Shown here piece by piece: positions 24,400 through 33,098 of a DNA stretch of 46,406 nucleotides. Both the position numbers and the translations under genes were made by a program. The notes under the pieces were generated by a model. The model did not search any database and had not been told where the DNA came from. It saw only the letters and a program-made list of their open reading frames with translations. The DNA is from Candidatus Cryptoclostridium obscurum (GTDB taxonomy: Bacteria; Bacillota; Dehalobacteriia; UBA7702): the NCBI GenBank assembly GCA_904420535.1, contig CAJFVQ010000049.1:1-46406 (forward strand), in the 5' to 3' direction. Numbering within the stretch: the first letter of the stretch is position 1; every line of letters starts with the position of its first letter.

Positions 24400-24545
24400 C
24401 AATGCCGGATCTTTTTTAAGATCTACTTCCTTTGTGCTCCTTTGCTGGATTGGAAGTTTACCCTTTTGCATGTGAAAAAGTTTGATTTCAAAGGAGCTTT
24501 TCATGGTGTGTCGGAATTCTTTTCATTGATTTTATTTGATTTTTC

Positions 24546-24574
24546 TTGACACGCATCGGAAGATGTGCTAGTAT
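24546..24574 (+). promoter_or_regulatory. Promoter of the rimP-nusA-infB operon
   Basis: TTGACA (24546-24551), 17 bases, TAGTAT (24569-24574). Transcription would start near 24582 and immediately run into the hairpin at 24600-24624. Between the tRNA terminator and this promoter (24400-24545) I see no gene. Confidence 0.65.
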
Positions 24575-24599
24575 TATTTTAGGAACTTATAGCATCATG

Positions 24600-24624
24600 A
24601 AAAGTGGGCATTGCCCACTTTTTT
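24600..24624 (+). terminator. Attenuator in the rimP-nusA leader
   Basis: AAGTGGGC (24602-24609), loop ATT and GCCCACTT (24613-24620), extended by A-T pairs, followed by T residues: a classical intrinsic terminator about 20 bases after the predicted transcript start and before rimP. Further down, TGATATT (24636-24642) and AATATCA (24652-24658) form a second AT-rich hairpin. Confidence 0.8.
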
Positions 24625-24681
24625 ATATGATATATTGATATTTTAAATTTTAATATCATTGGTAGTTTGCGGAGAATCTTA

Positions 24682-25143
24682 ATGGAAAAAAAATCAAAAG
24701 TGGAACAAACGGTTGAAAACTGTATTGCGCACATTCTTGCCGATACGCCCTATGAGATCTACGATGTAGAATACGTGAAAGAGGGCAGTGAATGGTTTTT
24801 ACGGATCTATATTGACAAAGAGGACGGAGTCGATTTGGACGATTGTGAGAATGTCACAGATCTTATTAATGACCCCTTGGATGAATTGGATCCAATCAAA
24901 GAACCTTATTATCTTGAGGTTTCCTCCCCCGGTGTTGAACGAAAACTGAAAAATAACGCTCATTTCCGACGGGTGGTGGGCGAAAAAATTTATGTGAGAT
25001 TTTTCGGTCCTTTGAATGGCCGTAAAGAAGCCATCGGCATTTTGCATGAAGTGAAAGAAAAGAGTATCGTTATCACAGTAGACGGTGATAGACTGGAGAT
25101 ACCCTTTGAAAAGATCGCCAAGGCGAATCTTTCCGTATTTTAG
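24682..25143 (+). CDS. rimP: Ribosome maturation factor RimP
   Basis: A 153-residue protein needed for maturation of the 30S subunit. It has the two-domain RimP pattern: DVEYVKEGSEWFLRIYIDKEDGVDLDDCE in the first half, LEVSSPGVERKLKN in the middle (about 85-98) and a C-terminal Sm-like barrel. ATG 24682 follows GGAGA; an upstream TTG at 24667 lacks a site. It is the first gene of the operon with nusA 11 bases later, as in most bacteria. Confidence 0.95.
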   Translation: MEKKSKVEQTVENCIAHILADTPYEIYDVEYVKEGSEWFLRIYIDKEDGVDLDDCENVTDLINDPLDELDPIKEPYYLEVSSPGVERKLKNNAHFRRVVGEKIYVRFFGPLNGRKEAIGILHEVKEKSIVITVDGDRLEIPFEKIAKANLSVF

Positions 25144-25154
25144 GAGGTAATCAA

Positions 25155-26273
25155 ATGAACGTCGAATTTTTGGAAGCCCTTAAGGACTTGGAAAAAGAAA
25201 GAAATATTTCCGCAGATATCATTTTAGACGCTATTGATGCGGCATTGGTTTCTGCCTATAAAAAGAATTTTGGTTCCTCTCAAAATGTCCGCACTGAGAT
25301 TAACCGTGAAACCGGTGATTTTCATGTTTACTCTCGTAAAACAATTGTAGATGAAGTAGAAGACGATCGCACGGAAATCAGCCTTGCCGAAGCAGAAAAA
25401 ATCAACCCCGGCTATGAAGTAGGAGATATTTACGAAAGAGAAGTAACACCGCGAGATTTTGGACGCATTGCAGCACAAACTGCCAAGCAAGTTGTGGTTC
25501 AGCGCATGCGTGAAGCAGAGCGCAATGTGATTTTTGATGAATATATGAATATGGAGGGCGATATTCTCACCGGTGTGATTCAGCGCATTGAGAATAAGAG
25601 TGTTTATTTGGATATCGGCAAAACCGAAGCAATTCTTACGCCCAACGAACAGATTCCCGGCGAGGAGTACCATCTGAATGACCGCTTGCGTGTCTATATG
25701 GTAGAAATTAAAAAGAGCACCAAAGGACCGCAAGTCGTTGTTTCGCGAACCCATCCCGGCCTTCTGAAACGTTTGTTTGAACAAGAAGTTCCTGAGATTT
25801 ACGATGGTATTGTAGAAATTAAAAGTATTGCCCGAGAAGCCGGTAGTCGTTCTAAAATAGCTGTGTATAGCAAAGACGAAAATGTTGATTCCCTCGGCGC
25901 TTGTGTAGGGGCAAAGGGAATGCGCGTACAGGCCATTGTCGATGAGTTGCGCGGTGAAAAGATTGACATTGTAAAATGGAGTCCTGATCCTGAGGTTTTT
26001 ATCAGTAATGCGTTGAGCCCTGCCAAGGTGGAGTCCGTCGATGTTTTAGAAAACGAGAAATTTGCCAGAGTCGTGGTGCCTAATTATCAACTTTCCCTGG
26101 CCATTGGGAAAGAAGGGCAGAATGCTCGTTTGGCAGTGAAATTGACCGGTTGGAAAATCGATATTAAGGCGGTTTCCGAAATGGAAGTTGCAGCTGATGA
26201 AGATGTCTTCTATGACGAACCTTCTGATGGCAATATAGCGCCTGTGGAAGGAGAAATCTTGGAGGATCTTTGA
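25155..26273 (+). CDS. nusA: Transcription termination/antitermination factor NusA
   Basis: RNA polymerase-binding factor that modulates pausing, termination and antitermination. The 372 residues comprise the polymerase-binding N-terminal domain (1-about 125), an S1 domain (about 135-200), and two KH domains (GACVGAKGMRVQAI and AIGKEGQNARLAV), then a short acidic tail. No extra C-terminal acidic repeats as in Proteobacteria. AGGAGGT precedes ATG 25155. Because NusA enhances intrinsic termination, the leader terminator of its own operon may make a feedback loop. Confidence 0.97.
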   Translation: MNVEFLEALKDLEKERNISADIILDAIDAALVSAYKKNFGSSQNVRTEINRETGDFHVYSRKTIVDEVEDDRTEISLAEAEKINPGYEVGDIYEREVTPRDFGRIAAQTAKQVVVQRMREAERNVIFDEYMNMEGDILTGVIQRIENKSVYLDIGKTEAILTPNEQIPGEEYHLNDRLRVYMVEIKKSTKGPQVVVSRTHPGLLKRLFEQEVPEIYDGIVEIKSIAREAGSRSKIAVYSKDENVDSLGACVGAKGMRVQAIVDELRGEKIDIVKWSPDPEVFISNALSPAKVESVDVLENEKFARVVVPNYQLSLAIGKEGQNARLAVKLTGWKIDIKAVSEMEVAADEDVFYDEPSDGNIAPVEGEILEDL

Positions 26274-26274
26274 T

Positions 26275-26544
26275 ATGGCAAAAAAAATTCCTCAAAGAAT
26301 GTGTGTCGGTTGCCGTGAAATGCGGGAGAAACGTCAACTCATCCGTATTGTGCGCACTGCAGAGGGGGATGCGGTATTGGACAGAACCGGTAAAATGTCC
26401 GGTCGTGGCGCCTATCTTTGTCCTGAAAGTGAATGTCTCACAAAAGCGAAGAAAAACCGCAGCTTGGAACGGGCACTCAATATTAAAATACCCGATGAGG
26501 TTTATGATCGTTTGACAGAGGAAATCGCTGATGATATGCAATGA
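26275..26544 (+). CDS. rnpM: YlxR family protein (RNase P modulator)
   Basis: An 89-residue RNA-binding protein (DUF448/YlxR). Typical signature RMCVGCREMREKRQLIRIVR (about 8-27), GRGAYLCPESEC (about 44-55) and the C-terminal helix. The Bacillus homologue has been reported to bind and modulate RNase P RNA. ATG 26275 lies 1 base after the nusA stop, with GGAGG (26261-26265) 9 bases before it. It overlaps ylxQ by 14 bases. Confidence 0.92.
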   Translation: MAKKIPQRMCVGCREMREKRQLIRIVRTAEGDAVLDRTGKMSGRGAYLCPESECLTKAKKNRSLERALNIKIPDEVYDRLTEEIADDMQ

Positions 26545-26842
26545 CGATCGTGTTTTTACCATGTTGGGCTTTGCACAAAAAGCCGGGAAGGTTTTTTCCG
26601 GAGATGCAACAGTGGAGGCAAAAATCAGTAAAAGAGGAGCTTCTTTAGTGATTGTTGCATCGGATGCTCCGGAAAATACGAAAAGAAAAATGAAGCGTCT
26701 GGCCGATCAAAAGAGGATTCCCATAAAAATCTTTGGCGAAAAATGTGAATTGGGAAGCGCTATTGGTAAATCACCGCGAAATGTGGTTCTTATCATGGAT
26801 GCGGGATTCGCCGGAACGCTTATGAAATATTTAAAATTTTAA
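26531..26842 (+). CDS. rplGA: L7Ae-family ribosomal-associated protein YlxQ
   Basis: A 103-residue L7Ae/L30e/Gadd45 fold protein that binds kink-turn RNAs. Pattern: [22 protein letters not shown]...[16 protein letters not shown]...[23 protein letters not shown]. The start at ATG 26531 (AGAGG at 26517-26521) gives a 14-base overlap with ylxR. The cellular role of YlxQ is not established. Confidence 0.9.
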   Translation: MICNDDRVFTMLGFAQKAGKVFSGDATVEAKISKRGASLVIVASDAPENTKRKMKRLADQKRIPIKIFGEKCELGSAIGKSPRNVVLIMDAGFAGTLMKYLKF

Positions 26843-26871
26843 CGCGAGAGCGTAGTATTGGGGGTTTGTTT

Positions 26872-29751
26872 ATGACAAAAATAAGAGTATATGAACTGGC
26901 GAAGGAATTAGGAATGGAGAGTAAGGATGTCATTCGGCGTCTAAAAAAAATGGGTGAAGATGTTAAAAACCATATGAGTACAGTGGAGGATCAACATGCG
27001 GATATGCTCCGTGATATCATGCGCCCTAAATTAGCCGATGAAATGAATCGGGATAAAAATTCTGAAAAGAAGGAAGCCGCTCCTGCAGCATCTGAAACGG
27101 CAAAATCTAAGGAAACAACCGAAGATACTCCCACCCGTTCCGAACATCATAATGAACCCCCCGTAAAAATCGCCAAAGAATCACAAGAAAAATCATCGAA
27201 AAATGAAGTTGCCGAAAATGAAGCCACAAAAGAGCATGAGGCAAAATCAGCAGGAAGCGCAAAAGTTTCAGAGGAAAAACCCTCTGTCAAAGCCCCAGTA
27301 CAGAAACCTCATATTCATACGGAACGAGCAGAGACAGATCAACCGCGTCAGCAGGGAGTATTCCAGAAGAGAAATAATCAGCCTCGCCAACAAGGAGTTT
27401 TTGCTCAAAATCATCAACGCCGTCAAGGTGATTTTCGTAATAACAATGGCGGTTATCAAAATCGCAACAATGACCGCCAACAGGGTAATTTCCAGAATCG
27501 CGGTCAAGGACGGAATAACGATCGTCAACAGGGGAATTTCCGTAATAACAATAGTGGCAGTTATCAAAGTCGTAACAACGACCGCCAACAGGGTAATTTC
27601 CAGAATCGCGGCCAAGGACGGAATAACGATCGTCAGCAGGGGAATTTTCGTAATAATAACAGTGGCGGTTATCAAAATCGCAATCATGATCATCAGCAAG
27701 GAAATTTCCAAAACCGCAGTCAAGGCCAGCAAGGAAATTTTCAGAATCGTGCCAACGATCGACAACAAAACCGTTTTCAAGGACAGAATCATCGCGAACG
27801 GTTGAATGCTGTTCCACCGCCGCCGGAAGGCTTGCGCCCTCAAGATAAAAAAGACAGCCGCCGTTTTGAACAGAAGAAAAAAAATAACTTCTATGACAGC
27901 CGCAAAAAGGATTTTGACAGACACAATTTTGAAAATATGCGTCATCGTCCCAATCCTAAACATAAAAAGGCCAAAAAAGAAGAAATGCCGCCGGTGGTTC
28001 CAAAAACAGTAGTTATTGGAGAAACTGTGGTGATTTCTGAATTGGCGAAATCTATGAGTAAGACGGCAGCAGAATTGATTAAAAAACTTTTTGATCTTGG
28101 TTATATGGCCACGGTTAATCAAGAAATTGATGCGGAAACTGCACAAATTCTCGGTACGGAATTTGGTATTTCCGTGGAAGTGAAGGTGGATAAGACACTG
28201 GAGATGATGGAAGACGATGTGGATGACGAAAGCACCTTGGTGGAACGTCCGCCCGTTGTTACCGTCATGGGTCATGTGGACCACGGAAAAACTTCACTGC
28301 TCGATGCTATTCGTAAAACGAATGTGATTGCCAATGAAGCAGGCGGCATTACCCAGCATATCGGTGCTTACCAGGTGGAAATTTCCGGGAAGAAAATTAC
28401 GTTTCTTGATACTCCCGGCCACGAAGCATTCACCTCTATGCGCGCTCGTGGCGCCCAGGTGACGGATATTGCGGTTTTAGTCGTTGCTGCTGATGATGGC
28501 GTGATGCCTCAAACCATCGAGGCCATCAACCATGCCAAAGCTGCCGATGTCCCTATTATTGTAGCAATTAATAAAATCGATAAACCCGGCGCCAGTGTGG
28601 ATAAAATCCGCCAGGAATTGACAGAATATGGACTGGTAGACGAAGAGTGGGGCGGTAATACGATTATGGTACCGGTATCTGCCAAAAAGAATGAAGGAAT
28701 TCAAAATCTTTTAGAAATGATTCTTCTTGTGGCGGAAGTTGCCGAACTGAAAAGCAACCCCAATCGCAATGCTCGTGGTACTATCATCGAAGCACAGTTG
28801 GATAAGGGACGCGGTGCTGTCGCCACTGTTCTGGTGCAAAAGGGAACACTTCATGTCGGTGATATCTTGGTAGCCGGTACGGAGTTTGCAAAAGTCCGCG
28901 CCATGATCGACGATAAAGGCCGTCGTACGAAGTCGGCAACCCCTTCCACACCTGTGGAAATTCTCGGTTTTTCCAATGTTCCGCCGGCTGGTGAAATTTT
29001 TGTCTGTGTCGATGATGAAAAGGATGCTCGCCATATTGCCGAGCATAATTCTACGGAAAAACGTGAAAAGGATATGGGCAAAAATGTCAAAGTTTCTTTG
29101 GATGACCTGTTTAAACAGATTTCCGAGGGAACGGTTAAGGAACTGAATATCGTATTGAAAGCCGATGTTCACGGTTCCGTAGAGGCTCTCGCTCAGTCCA
29201 TCCGCAATCTTTCTACCGATGAAGTTCGGGTCAATATTATTCACAGTGGTGTCGGTGCCATTGTGGAAACCGATGTTATGCTGGCAGAGGCATCCAACGC
29301 GATTATTATCGGCTTTAATGTCCGTCCTGACGCTCATACTAAAAAGGCTGCGGAAAAAGCCGGTGTTGATATCCGTATGTATCGTGTCATTTATGAAGCC
29401 TTGGATTCCATCAAAGCTGCGATGTCTGGCTTGCTTGATCCTGAATTCAAAGAGGTTATTGTCGGCCATGTGGAAGTCCGCGATGTCATTAAAGTTCCTA
29501 AAGTAGGCATTGTTGCCGGCAGTTATGTTGTCGATGGCAAGGTGATTCGCAATGGGAAAGTACGCCTTTTGAGAAACGGGATTGTGATCCACGAGGGCGA
29601 TATTAGTTCCCTTCGCCGCTTTAAAGATGATGTAAAGGAAGTAGCTACCGGTTATGAATGCGGTATCTGTATTGAAAACTTCAATGATATTAAAATAGAT
29701 GATCAAATGGAAATTTATATGATGGAAGAAACAAAACGTCAAATCGATTAA
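26872..29751 (+). CDS. infB: Translation initiation factor IF-2 with a long repeat-rich linker
   Basis: GTPase that places initiator tRNA on the 30S subunit and joins subunits. The 959 residues have an IF2_N domain (1-50, [22 protein letters not shown]), a long low-complexity region, a second IF2_N domain (about 378-440), the G domain starting [12 protein letters not shown] (about 465) with DTPGHEAF and NKIDKP, and domains II-IV to the end. The linker (about 80-365) is first Lys/Glu/Ala-rich, then very rich in Asn, Gln, Arg, Gly and Phe with 36-residue repeats, which is unusual in content. ATG 26872 was chosen over TTG 26866 because of the GGGGG site at 26860. Confidence 0.95.
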   Translation: MTKIRVYELAKELGMESKDVIRRLKKMGEDVKNHMSTVEDQHADMLRDIMRPKLADEMNRDKNSEKKEAAPAASETAKSKETTEDTPTRSEHHNEPPVKIAKESQEKSSKNEVAENEATKEHEAKSAGSAKVSEEKPSVKAPVQKPHIHTERAETDQPRQQGVFQKRNNQPRQQGVFAQNHQRRQGDFRNNNGGYQNRNNDRQQGNFQNRGQGRNNDRQQGNFRNNNSGSYQSRNNDRQQGNFQNRGQGRNNDRQQGNFRNNNSGGYQNRNHDHQQGNFQNRSQGQQGNFQNRANDRQQNRFQGQNHRERLNAVPPPPEGLRPQDKKDSRRFEQKKKNNFYDSRKKDFDRHNFENMRHRPNPKHKKAKKEEMPPVVPKTVVIGETVVISELAKSMSKTAAELIKKLFDLGYMATVNQEIDAETAQILGTEFGISVEVKVDKTLEMMEDDVDDESTLVERPPVVTVMGHVDHGKTSLLDAIRKTNVIANEAGGITQHIGAYQVEISGKKITFLDTPGHEAFTSMRARGAQVTDIAVLVVAADDGVMPQTIEAINHAKAADVPIIVAINKIDKPGASVDKIRQELTEYGLVDEEWGGNTIMVPVSAKKNEGIQNLLEMILLVAEVAELKSNPNRNARGTIIEAQLDKGRGAVATVLVQKGTLHVGDILVAGTEFAKVRAMIDDKGRRTKSATPSTPVEILGFSNVPPAGEIFVCVDDEKDARHIAEHNSTEKREKDMGKNVKVSLDDLFKQISEGTVKELNIVLKADVHGSVEALAQSIRNLSTDEVRVNIIHSGVGAIVETDVMLAEASNAIIIGFNVRPDAHTKKAAEKAGVDIRMYRVIYEALDSIKAAMSGLLDPEFKEVIVGHVEVRDVIKVPKVGIVAGSYVVDGKVIRNGKVRLLRNGIVIHEGDISSLRRFKDDVKEVATGYECGICIENFNDIKIDDQMEIYMMEETKRQID
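27466..27695 (+). repeat. 108-base coding tandem repeat within infB
   Basis: The unit of 108 bases (36 residues, starting [19 protein letters not shown]) occurs at 27466-27573 and 27574-27681 and is continued by a partial unit from 27682. A degenerate partial unit precedes it from 27427. The units differ at only a few codons. The repeats encode residues 199 to about 275 of IF-2; related but irregular Q/N/R-rich sequence runs to about 27795. Confidence 0.9.
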
Positions 29752-29799
29752 GCCAATGCCCTATGGTTTGGCTTGCGGATAGGGCACAGCCCTATCCGC
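29750..29799 (+). promoter_or_regulatory. Competing hairpins in the infB-rbfA gap
   Basis: AAGCCAA/TTGGCTT (29750-29756 and 29768-29774) and GCGGATAGGG/CCCTATCCGC (29775-29784 and 29790-29799) form two adjacent stems. The sequence GCCCTAT at 29758-29764 is in the loop of the first and could pair instead with ATAGGGC (29779-29785) in the second. There is no T tract, so this is not a standard terminator. Confidence 0.5.
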
Positions 29800-29840
29800 G
29801 AACATCGATGGTGCCATTTCATAAAGAAAGGAAGATGATT

Positions 29841-30209
29841 ATGGCCAAATACCGTTCTGATAGAATTAACGAAGAGTTAAAACGGGAGATTTCCGACATT
29901 TTGCAGAACGATATTAAAGATCCCGGTTTGGGCTTTGTTTCCGTGGTTTTGGTCGAAGTCTCTGGAGATCTTCGTCAAGCAAAAGTTTATTACAGCGTGA
30001 TGGGCAATCACGATGATATCCAATCTACGAAAGACGCTTTGAAGCGCAGCGCAGGTTTTATTCGCCGTGAAATCGCTAACCGCTTGGCACTTCGTTATAC
30101 ACCGGAACTTGTATTTATTTATGATGATTCCATTGAACATGGAATCCGTATTGCTCAAATTATCAATAAAGAAAATGCGAAACAGGGAAATCATCATGAA
30201 GAAGAATAA
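29841..30209 (+). CDS. rbfA: Ribosome-binding factor A
   Basis: A 122-residue KH-like protein that binds the 30S subunit during late 16S maturation. Signature: YRSDRINEELKREISDILQNDIKDP (about 4-28), VYYSVMG in the centre and LRYTPELVFIYDDSIEHGIRI (about 85-105). The ATG at 29841 (AAGGAAG upstream) was preferred to the one at 29835. It overlaps the nrnA start by 14 bases. Confidence 0.93.
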   Translation: MAKYRSDRINEELKREISDILQNDIKDPGLGFVSVVLVEVSGDLRQAKVYYSVMGNHDDIQSTKDALKRSAGFIRREIANRLALRYTPELVFIYDDSIEHGIRIAQIINKENAKQGNHHEEE

Positions 30210-31173
30210 TTCGTTTGCAGAAATAAATCAAGTGATTGAAAAAAGCCAATTTCCGCTTATTCTCAGTCATATCCTGCCCGATGGCGACAATATCGGTTCG
30301 GTGCTGGGTATGACTCTTCTTTTAAACGCCATGGGAAAGAAAACAACGCCCATTGTCAACGGCACTTTGCCTTATTACTACCGTTTTTTACCCGGAGTGG
30401 AATACCTCTGTCCGCGGGAAACAGTCCACCATGACGGCTATGATTTGGTTTTGGCATTGGATATGTCCGACCATGAACGCGGCGGCGATCTTGGTGATTT
30501 CTGGGAAACTTGTCCCACAGTGGTAAATATTGATCATCATCATACCAATACCTATTTTGGTGATTATAATTATGTCGATGGAGATGCTGCTTCAAATACT
30601 CAGATTTTAACGGAAATGGTTTTGGCCTGGAAGTGGCCGTTGACCAAAGAGGTCGCTGAATGCTTCTATACGGGAATGTTGACAGATTCCGGAAATTTTA
30701 CTTATCCCGCCACTTCGTCCAAAACCTTGCGCATGGCAGCGGAGCTGATGAATTATCATCCAGATCTCCCAGCCATTCGTTCCAATGTTTTCGAGAACGT
30801 CACCTTTCGTCGGAAAAAGATCCTGGGCAAAGTCCTTACTGACGCGGTAGCGCTATGTGACGGACGCCTTGTTTATTCTTCCCTTAATTATGAGGCTTGT
30901 CAGTCCCTGTCTGCAGAGGGACCCGACTTCGAAGGAATTATCGATCATCTTATCGGCATCACTGATGTGGAATTTGCCATTTTTTTCCGCGAAATGGAAA
31001 AAGGCGTTACCAAAGTCGGTTTCCGCGGCCGCAAGGGCCGCGATGTGACGATGGTCGCCACTCAATTCGGCGGCGGCGGCCATAAAGCAGCCGGCGGCTG
31101 CACCTTGGAAGGTAATTTTTCAGATTGTGTGGATACCGTTTTAAAAGCCGCAATTGCTTATTTGGAGGGTTGA
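30196..31173 (+). CDS. nrnA: DHH-family nanoRNase/pAp phosphatase NrnA
   Basis: A 325-residue cytoplasmic phosphoesterase of the DHH/DHHA1 group; NrnA degrades very short RNAs and pAp. Metal-site motifs: SHILPDGDNIGS (about 24-35; usual HxxPDxD), ALDMSDHER (about 93-101), NIDHHHTN (about 112-119, the DHH motif) and TDSGNF (about 157-162). The C-terminal DHHA1 substrate domain has GGGGHKAAGG. ATG 30196 lies inside the end of rbfA. In Bacillus-type operons the same gene follows rbfA and precedes truB, matching the order here. Confidence 0.92.
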   Translation: MKKNNSFAEINQVIEKSQFPLILSHILPDGDNIGSVLGMTLLLNAMGKKTTPIVNGTLPYYYRFLPGVEYLCPRETVHHDGYDLVLALDMSDHERGGDLGDFWETCPTVVNIDHHHTNTYFGDYNYVDGDAASNTQILTEMVLAWKWPLTKEVAECFYTGMLTDSGNFTYPATSSKTLRMAAELMNYHPDLPAIRSNVFENVTFRRKKILGKVLTDAVALCDGRLVYSSLNYEACQSLSAEGPDFEGIIDHLIGITDVEFAIFFREMEKGVTKVGFRGRKGRDVTMVATQFGGGGHKAAGGCTLEGNFSDCVDTVLKAAIAYLEG

Positions 31174-31174
31174 A

Positions 31175-33025
31175 ATGGACGGTTTTATCAATATTAATAA
31201 ACCGAAGAATTTCACCTCTCACGATGTTCTCAATGTGTTGAAGCGTTCGTTTCGCGGTACAAAAATCGGTCATGCCGGTACCCTTGATCCTGCTGCAACC
31301 GGGGTTTTGCCCGTTTGTATTGGCAAAGCTACGAAGCTTCAGGATTATATCATGGGAGCGAAAAAAACTTATGAAGCGGTCATTGTGTTCGGCTGTGACA
31401 GTCCCACGTTGGACAGAGACGGGGATGTCACTGTAACAGATCCAACATTTTCCCTCAATGTGGAGGCGCTGAATCTCGCCGTCAAAGGATTGACCGGAGA
31501 GATCCAACAGATTCCTCCCATGGTTTCCGCCATCAAAAAGGATGGGATTCCCCTCTATAAATTAGCTCATAAAGGACAAAGCATTGAACTTGCTCCCAGA
31601 AGGGTCACGATTGATCATTTTGAAATTTGCGAAATTCGAGAGAAAGCACCTTGTCCAAGCATTCGGGCTAAAATAACCTGTTCCAAAGGAACTTATATTC
31701 GCTCTCTAGCCAGAGATTTGGGACAGGCTTTGGGCACTCATGCCATTGTAGAACGTCTATGCCGTCTGAAAACCGGTGCTTTTGCTTTGGAAGATTCCTA
31801 TACTTTGGAAGATGTCGATGCTATGGTTCACGCGGGAGACTATTCTTTTTTGCTCCCAATGGAGATGGCGGTAGAGCATCTGCCTCAAATTGGCTTTTCT
31901 GACATGGAGGATATCCAGAATATCTTGGCAGGCAATGCCATTAAAATAGAGAATCGATTGAATACTGGAGATACTTATAGCCTGAGAGATCAAGACGGTT
32001 CCCTTCTGGCCCTTGCCAAAAGGGAAGAACATGGGCTAAAACCATTTAAAATTCTTTATTCGCCACGGAGTCGTCACAAAGAAATGACAATTTGGCATGG
32101 CCTTGCCTCTGTGGAAAATCCTCCGGGGAAAAGTGCAGTGGCTCTGGGAAATTTTGACGGCGTTCATTGCGGTCACCGTTATTTAATCGAACATATGGCA
32201 TTAGAGGCAGAGAAAAGAGGGCTTTATTCCGTTGTCACTTTTTTTCATCCCCATCCGATTGAATTCTTCCGTCCCCAAAGCCATAAATATTTACAAACAG
32301 ACAAAGATAAATTACAGCGGATTTCTTCTTTGGGGCCGGATGCTTCTTTGATTCTAACCTTTGATGATATTTTGGCAGAGATGTCGCCCAGGGAATTTGC
32401 GGAAGATGTTTTATTGCGATGCCTTCATACAAAATCGCTTTGGGTAGGTTATAATTTCCATTTTGGTAAAAATGCATTGGGAGATGTTAAATGGTTGCGT
32501 GAATTTGGCGAGAGGCATGGTATGGATGTTCATGTGGTTGATAAGATTACATATCATGGAGAAGCTGTCAGCAGCAGTACCATTAAAGAATATCTCAGTC
32601 ACGGTGCATTGGAAAAAGCCAATCACCTATTGGGGTACGCTTATCATTGCAGTGGTGAAGTGATTTATGGAAATCAAATTGGTCGCACCATTGGTTTCCC
32701 TACGGCCAACGTTGATGTCTCCTCCTCGCTGTTTTTGCCTAGCCCCGGCATTTATATTACCTGGATCTCCTATGATGGAAAGCGCCATCCTTCTGTAACC
32801 AATATTGGACACCGCCCTACCATTGGCGATAATTTAGAGCTTACAGTAGAAGTGCATATCCTTGATGATTCCACTGATCTTTATGGTAAAATCGTTGAAG
32901 TTGCTTTTTTAACTCGCCTACGCGGTGAGAAAAAATTTGATGGTCTTGATGCACTAAAGGCACAAATCGCTTTGGATAAGGAGAAAGCAGAAGAATATTT
33001 TGCGCGTCGCGGCCATCGGCGGTAA
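31175..33025 (+). CDS. truB-ribF: Fused tRNA pseudouridine-55 synthase and riboflavin kinase/FAD synthetase
   Basis: One uninterrupted 616-residue frame encodes two enzymes normally made from adjacent genes. Residues 1-303 are TruB (pseudouridine 55 in tRNA): GFININKP, GHAGTLDPAATG with catalytic Asp38, KTY, and SKGTYIRSLARDLG. Residues about 304-616 are RibF (riboflavin to FMN to FAD): GNFDGVHCGHR (nucleotidyl transferase), TFFHPHP, VGYNFHFGK, SSSTIKEYL, then the kinase motifs TIGFPTANV and SPGIY. ATG 31175 follows TTGGAGGG. The Met at the junction (304, 32084) has no Shine-Dalgarno site, so RibF is unlikely to be made separately by that start. The fusion could also reflect a sequencing error removing a stop, but both parts are full and in frame. 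Confidence 0.9.
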   Translation: MDGFININKPKNFTSHDVLNVLKRSFRGTKIGHAGTLDPAATGVLPVCIGKATKLQDYIMGAKKTYEAVIVFGCDSPTLDRDGDVTVTDPTFSLNVEALNLAVKGLTGEIQQIPPMVSAIKKDGIPLYKLAHKGQSIELAPRRVTIDHFEICEIREKAPCPSIRAKITCSKGTYIRSLARDLGQALGTHAIVERLCRLKTGAFALEDSYTLEDVDAMVHAGDYSFLLPMEMAVEHLPQIGFSDMEDIQNILAGNAIKIENRLNTGDTYSLRDQDGSLLALAKREEHGLKPFKILYSPRSRHKEMTIWHGLASVENPPGKSAVALGNFDGVHCGHRYLIEHMALEAEKRGLYSVVTFFHPHPIEFFRPQSHKYLQTDKDKLQRISSLGPDASLILTFDDILAEMSPREFAEDVLLRCLHTKSLWVGYNFHFGKNALGDVKWLREFGERHGMDVHVVDKITYHGEAVSSSTIKEYLSHGALEKANHLLGYAYHCSGEVIYGNQIGRTIGFPTANVDVSSSLFLPSPGIYITWISYDGKRHPSVTNIGHRPTIGDNLELTVEVHILDDSTDLYGKIVEVAFLTRLRGEKKFDGLDALKAQIALDKEKAEEYFARRGHRR

Positions 33026-33036
33026 ACAGATGTGAT

Positions 33037-33078
33037 TTTTAGAAAATACAAGGGGATTTCCTCTTGCATTTTCTAAAA
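33037..33078. repeat. Long inverted repeat overlapping the rpsO -35
   Basis: TTTTAGAAAAT (33037-33047) pairs perfectly with ATTTTCTAAAA (33068-33078), and CAAG (33049-33052) with CTTG (33063-33066), continuing with GG/CC inside. As RNA it is a very stable stem at the end of the truB-ribF transcript without a T tract; as DNA it covers the -35 of the rpsO promoter. Confidence 0.75.
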
Positions 33079-33092
33079 GTTTATGTTATGAT
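33064..33092 (+). promoter_or_regulatory. rpsO promoter
   Basis: TTGCAT (33064-33069), 17 bases, TATGAT (33087-33092), with the extended TGT. Transcription would start near 33099. Confidence 0.75.
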
Positions 33093-33098
33093 TTCATT

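Noticed and set aside
24503-24529. Eight-codon open frame with a good AAGGAG site before the rimP promoter
   Set aside because: It lies between the tRNA terminator and the rimP promoter, has no promoter of its own, and is too short to support as a gene.
27427-27795. CRISPR-like regular repeats
   Set aside because: The repeat unit is 108 bases, in frame, with no spacer/repeat alternation; it codes for part of IF-2.
27268-28284. 338-residue open frame on the minus strand opposite the infB repeats
   Set aside because: It is a shadow of infB caused by the repetitive, stop-poor composition; no ribosome binding site and a composition (Ile/Thr/Leu-rich repeats) that mirrors the sense codons.
28711-29742. 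343-residue open frame on the minus strand inside infB
   Set aside because: It lies wholly opposite the conserved domains of IF-2 and shows no recognisable family.
32040-32100. Frameshift or lost stop between truB and ribF
   Set aside because: Both parts are in the same frame with intact motifs up to the junction, so a frameshift is not needed; a single-base stop loss cannot be excluded and is noted with the fusion.
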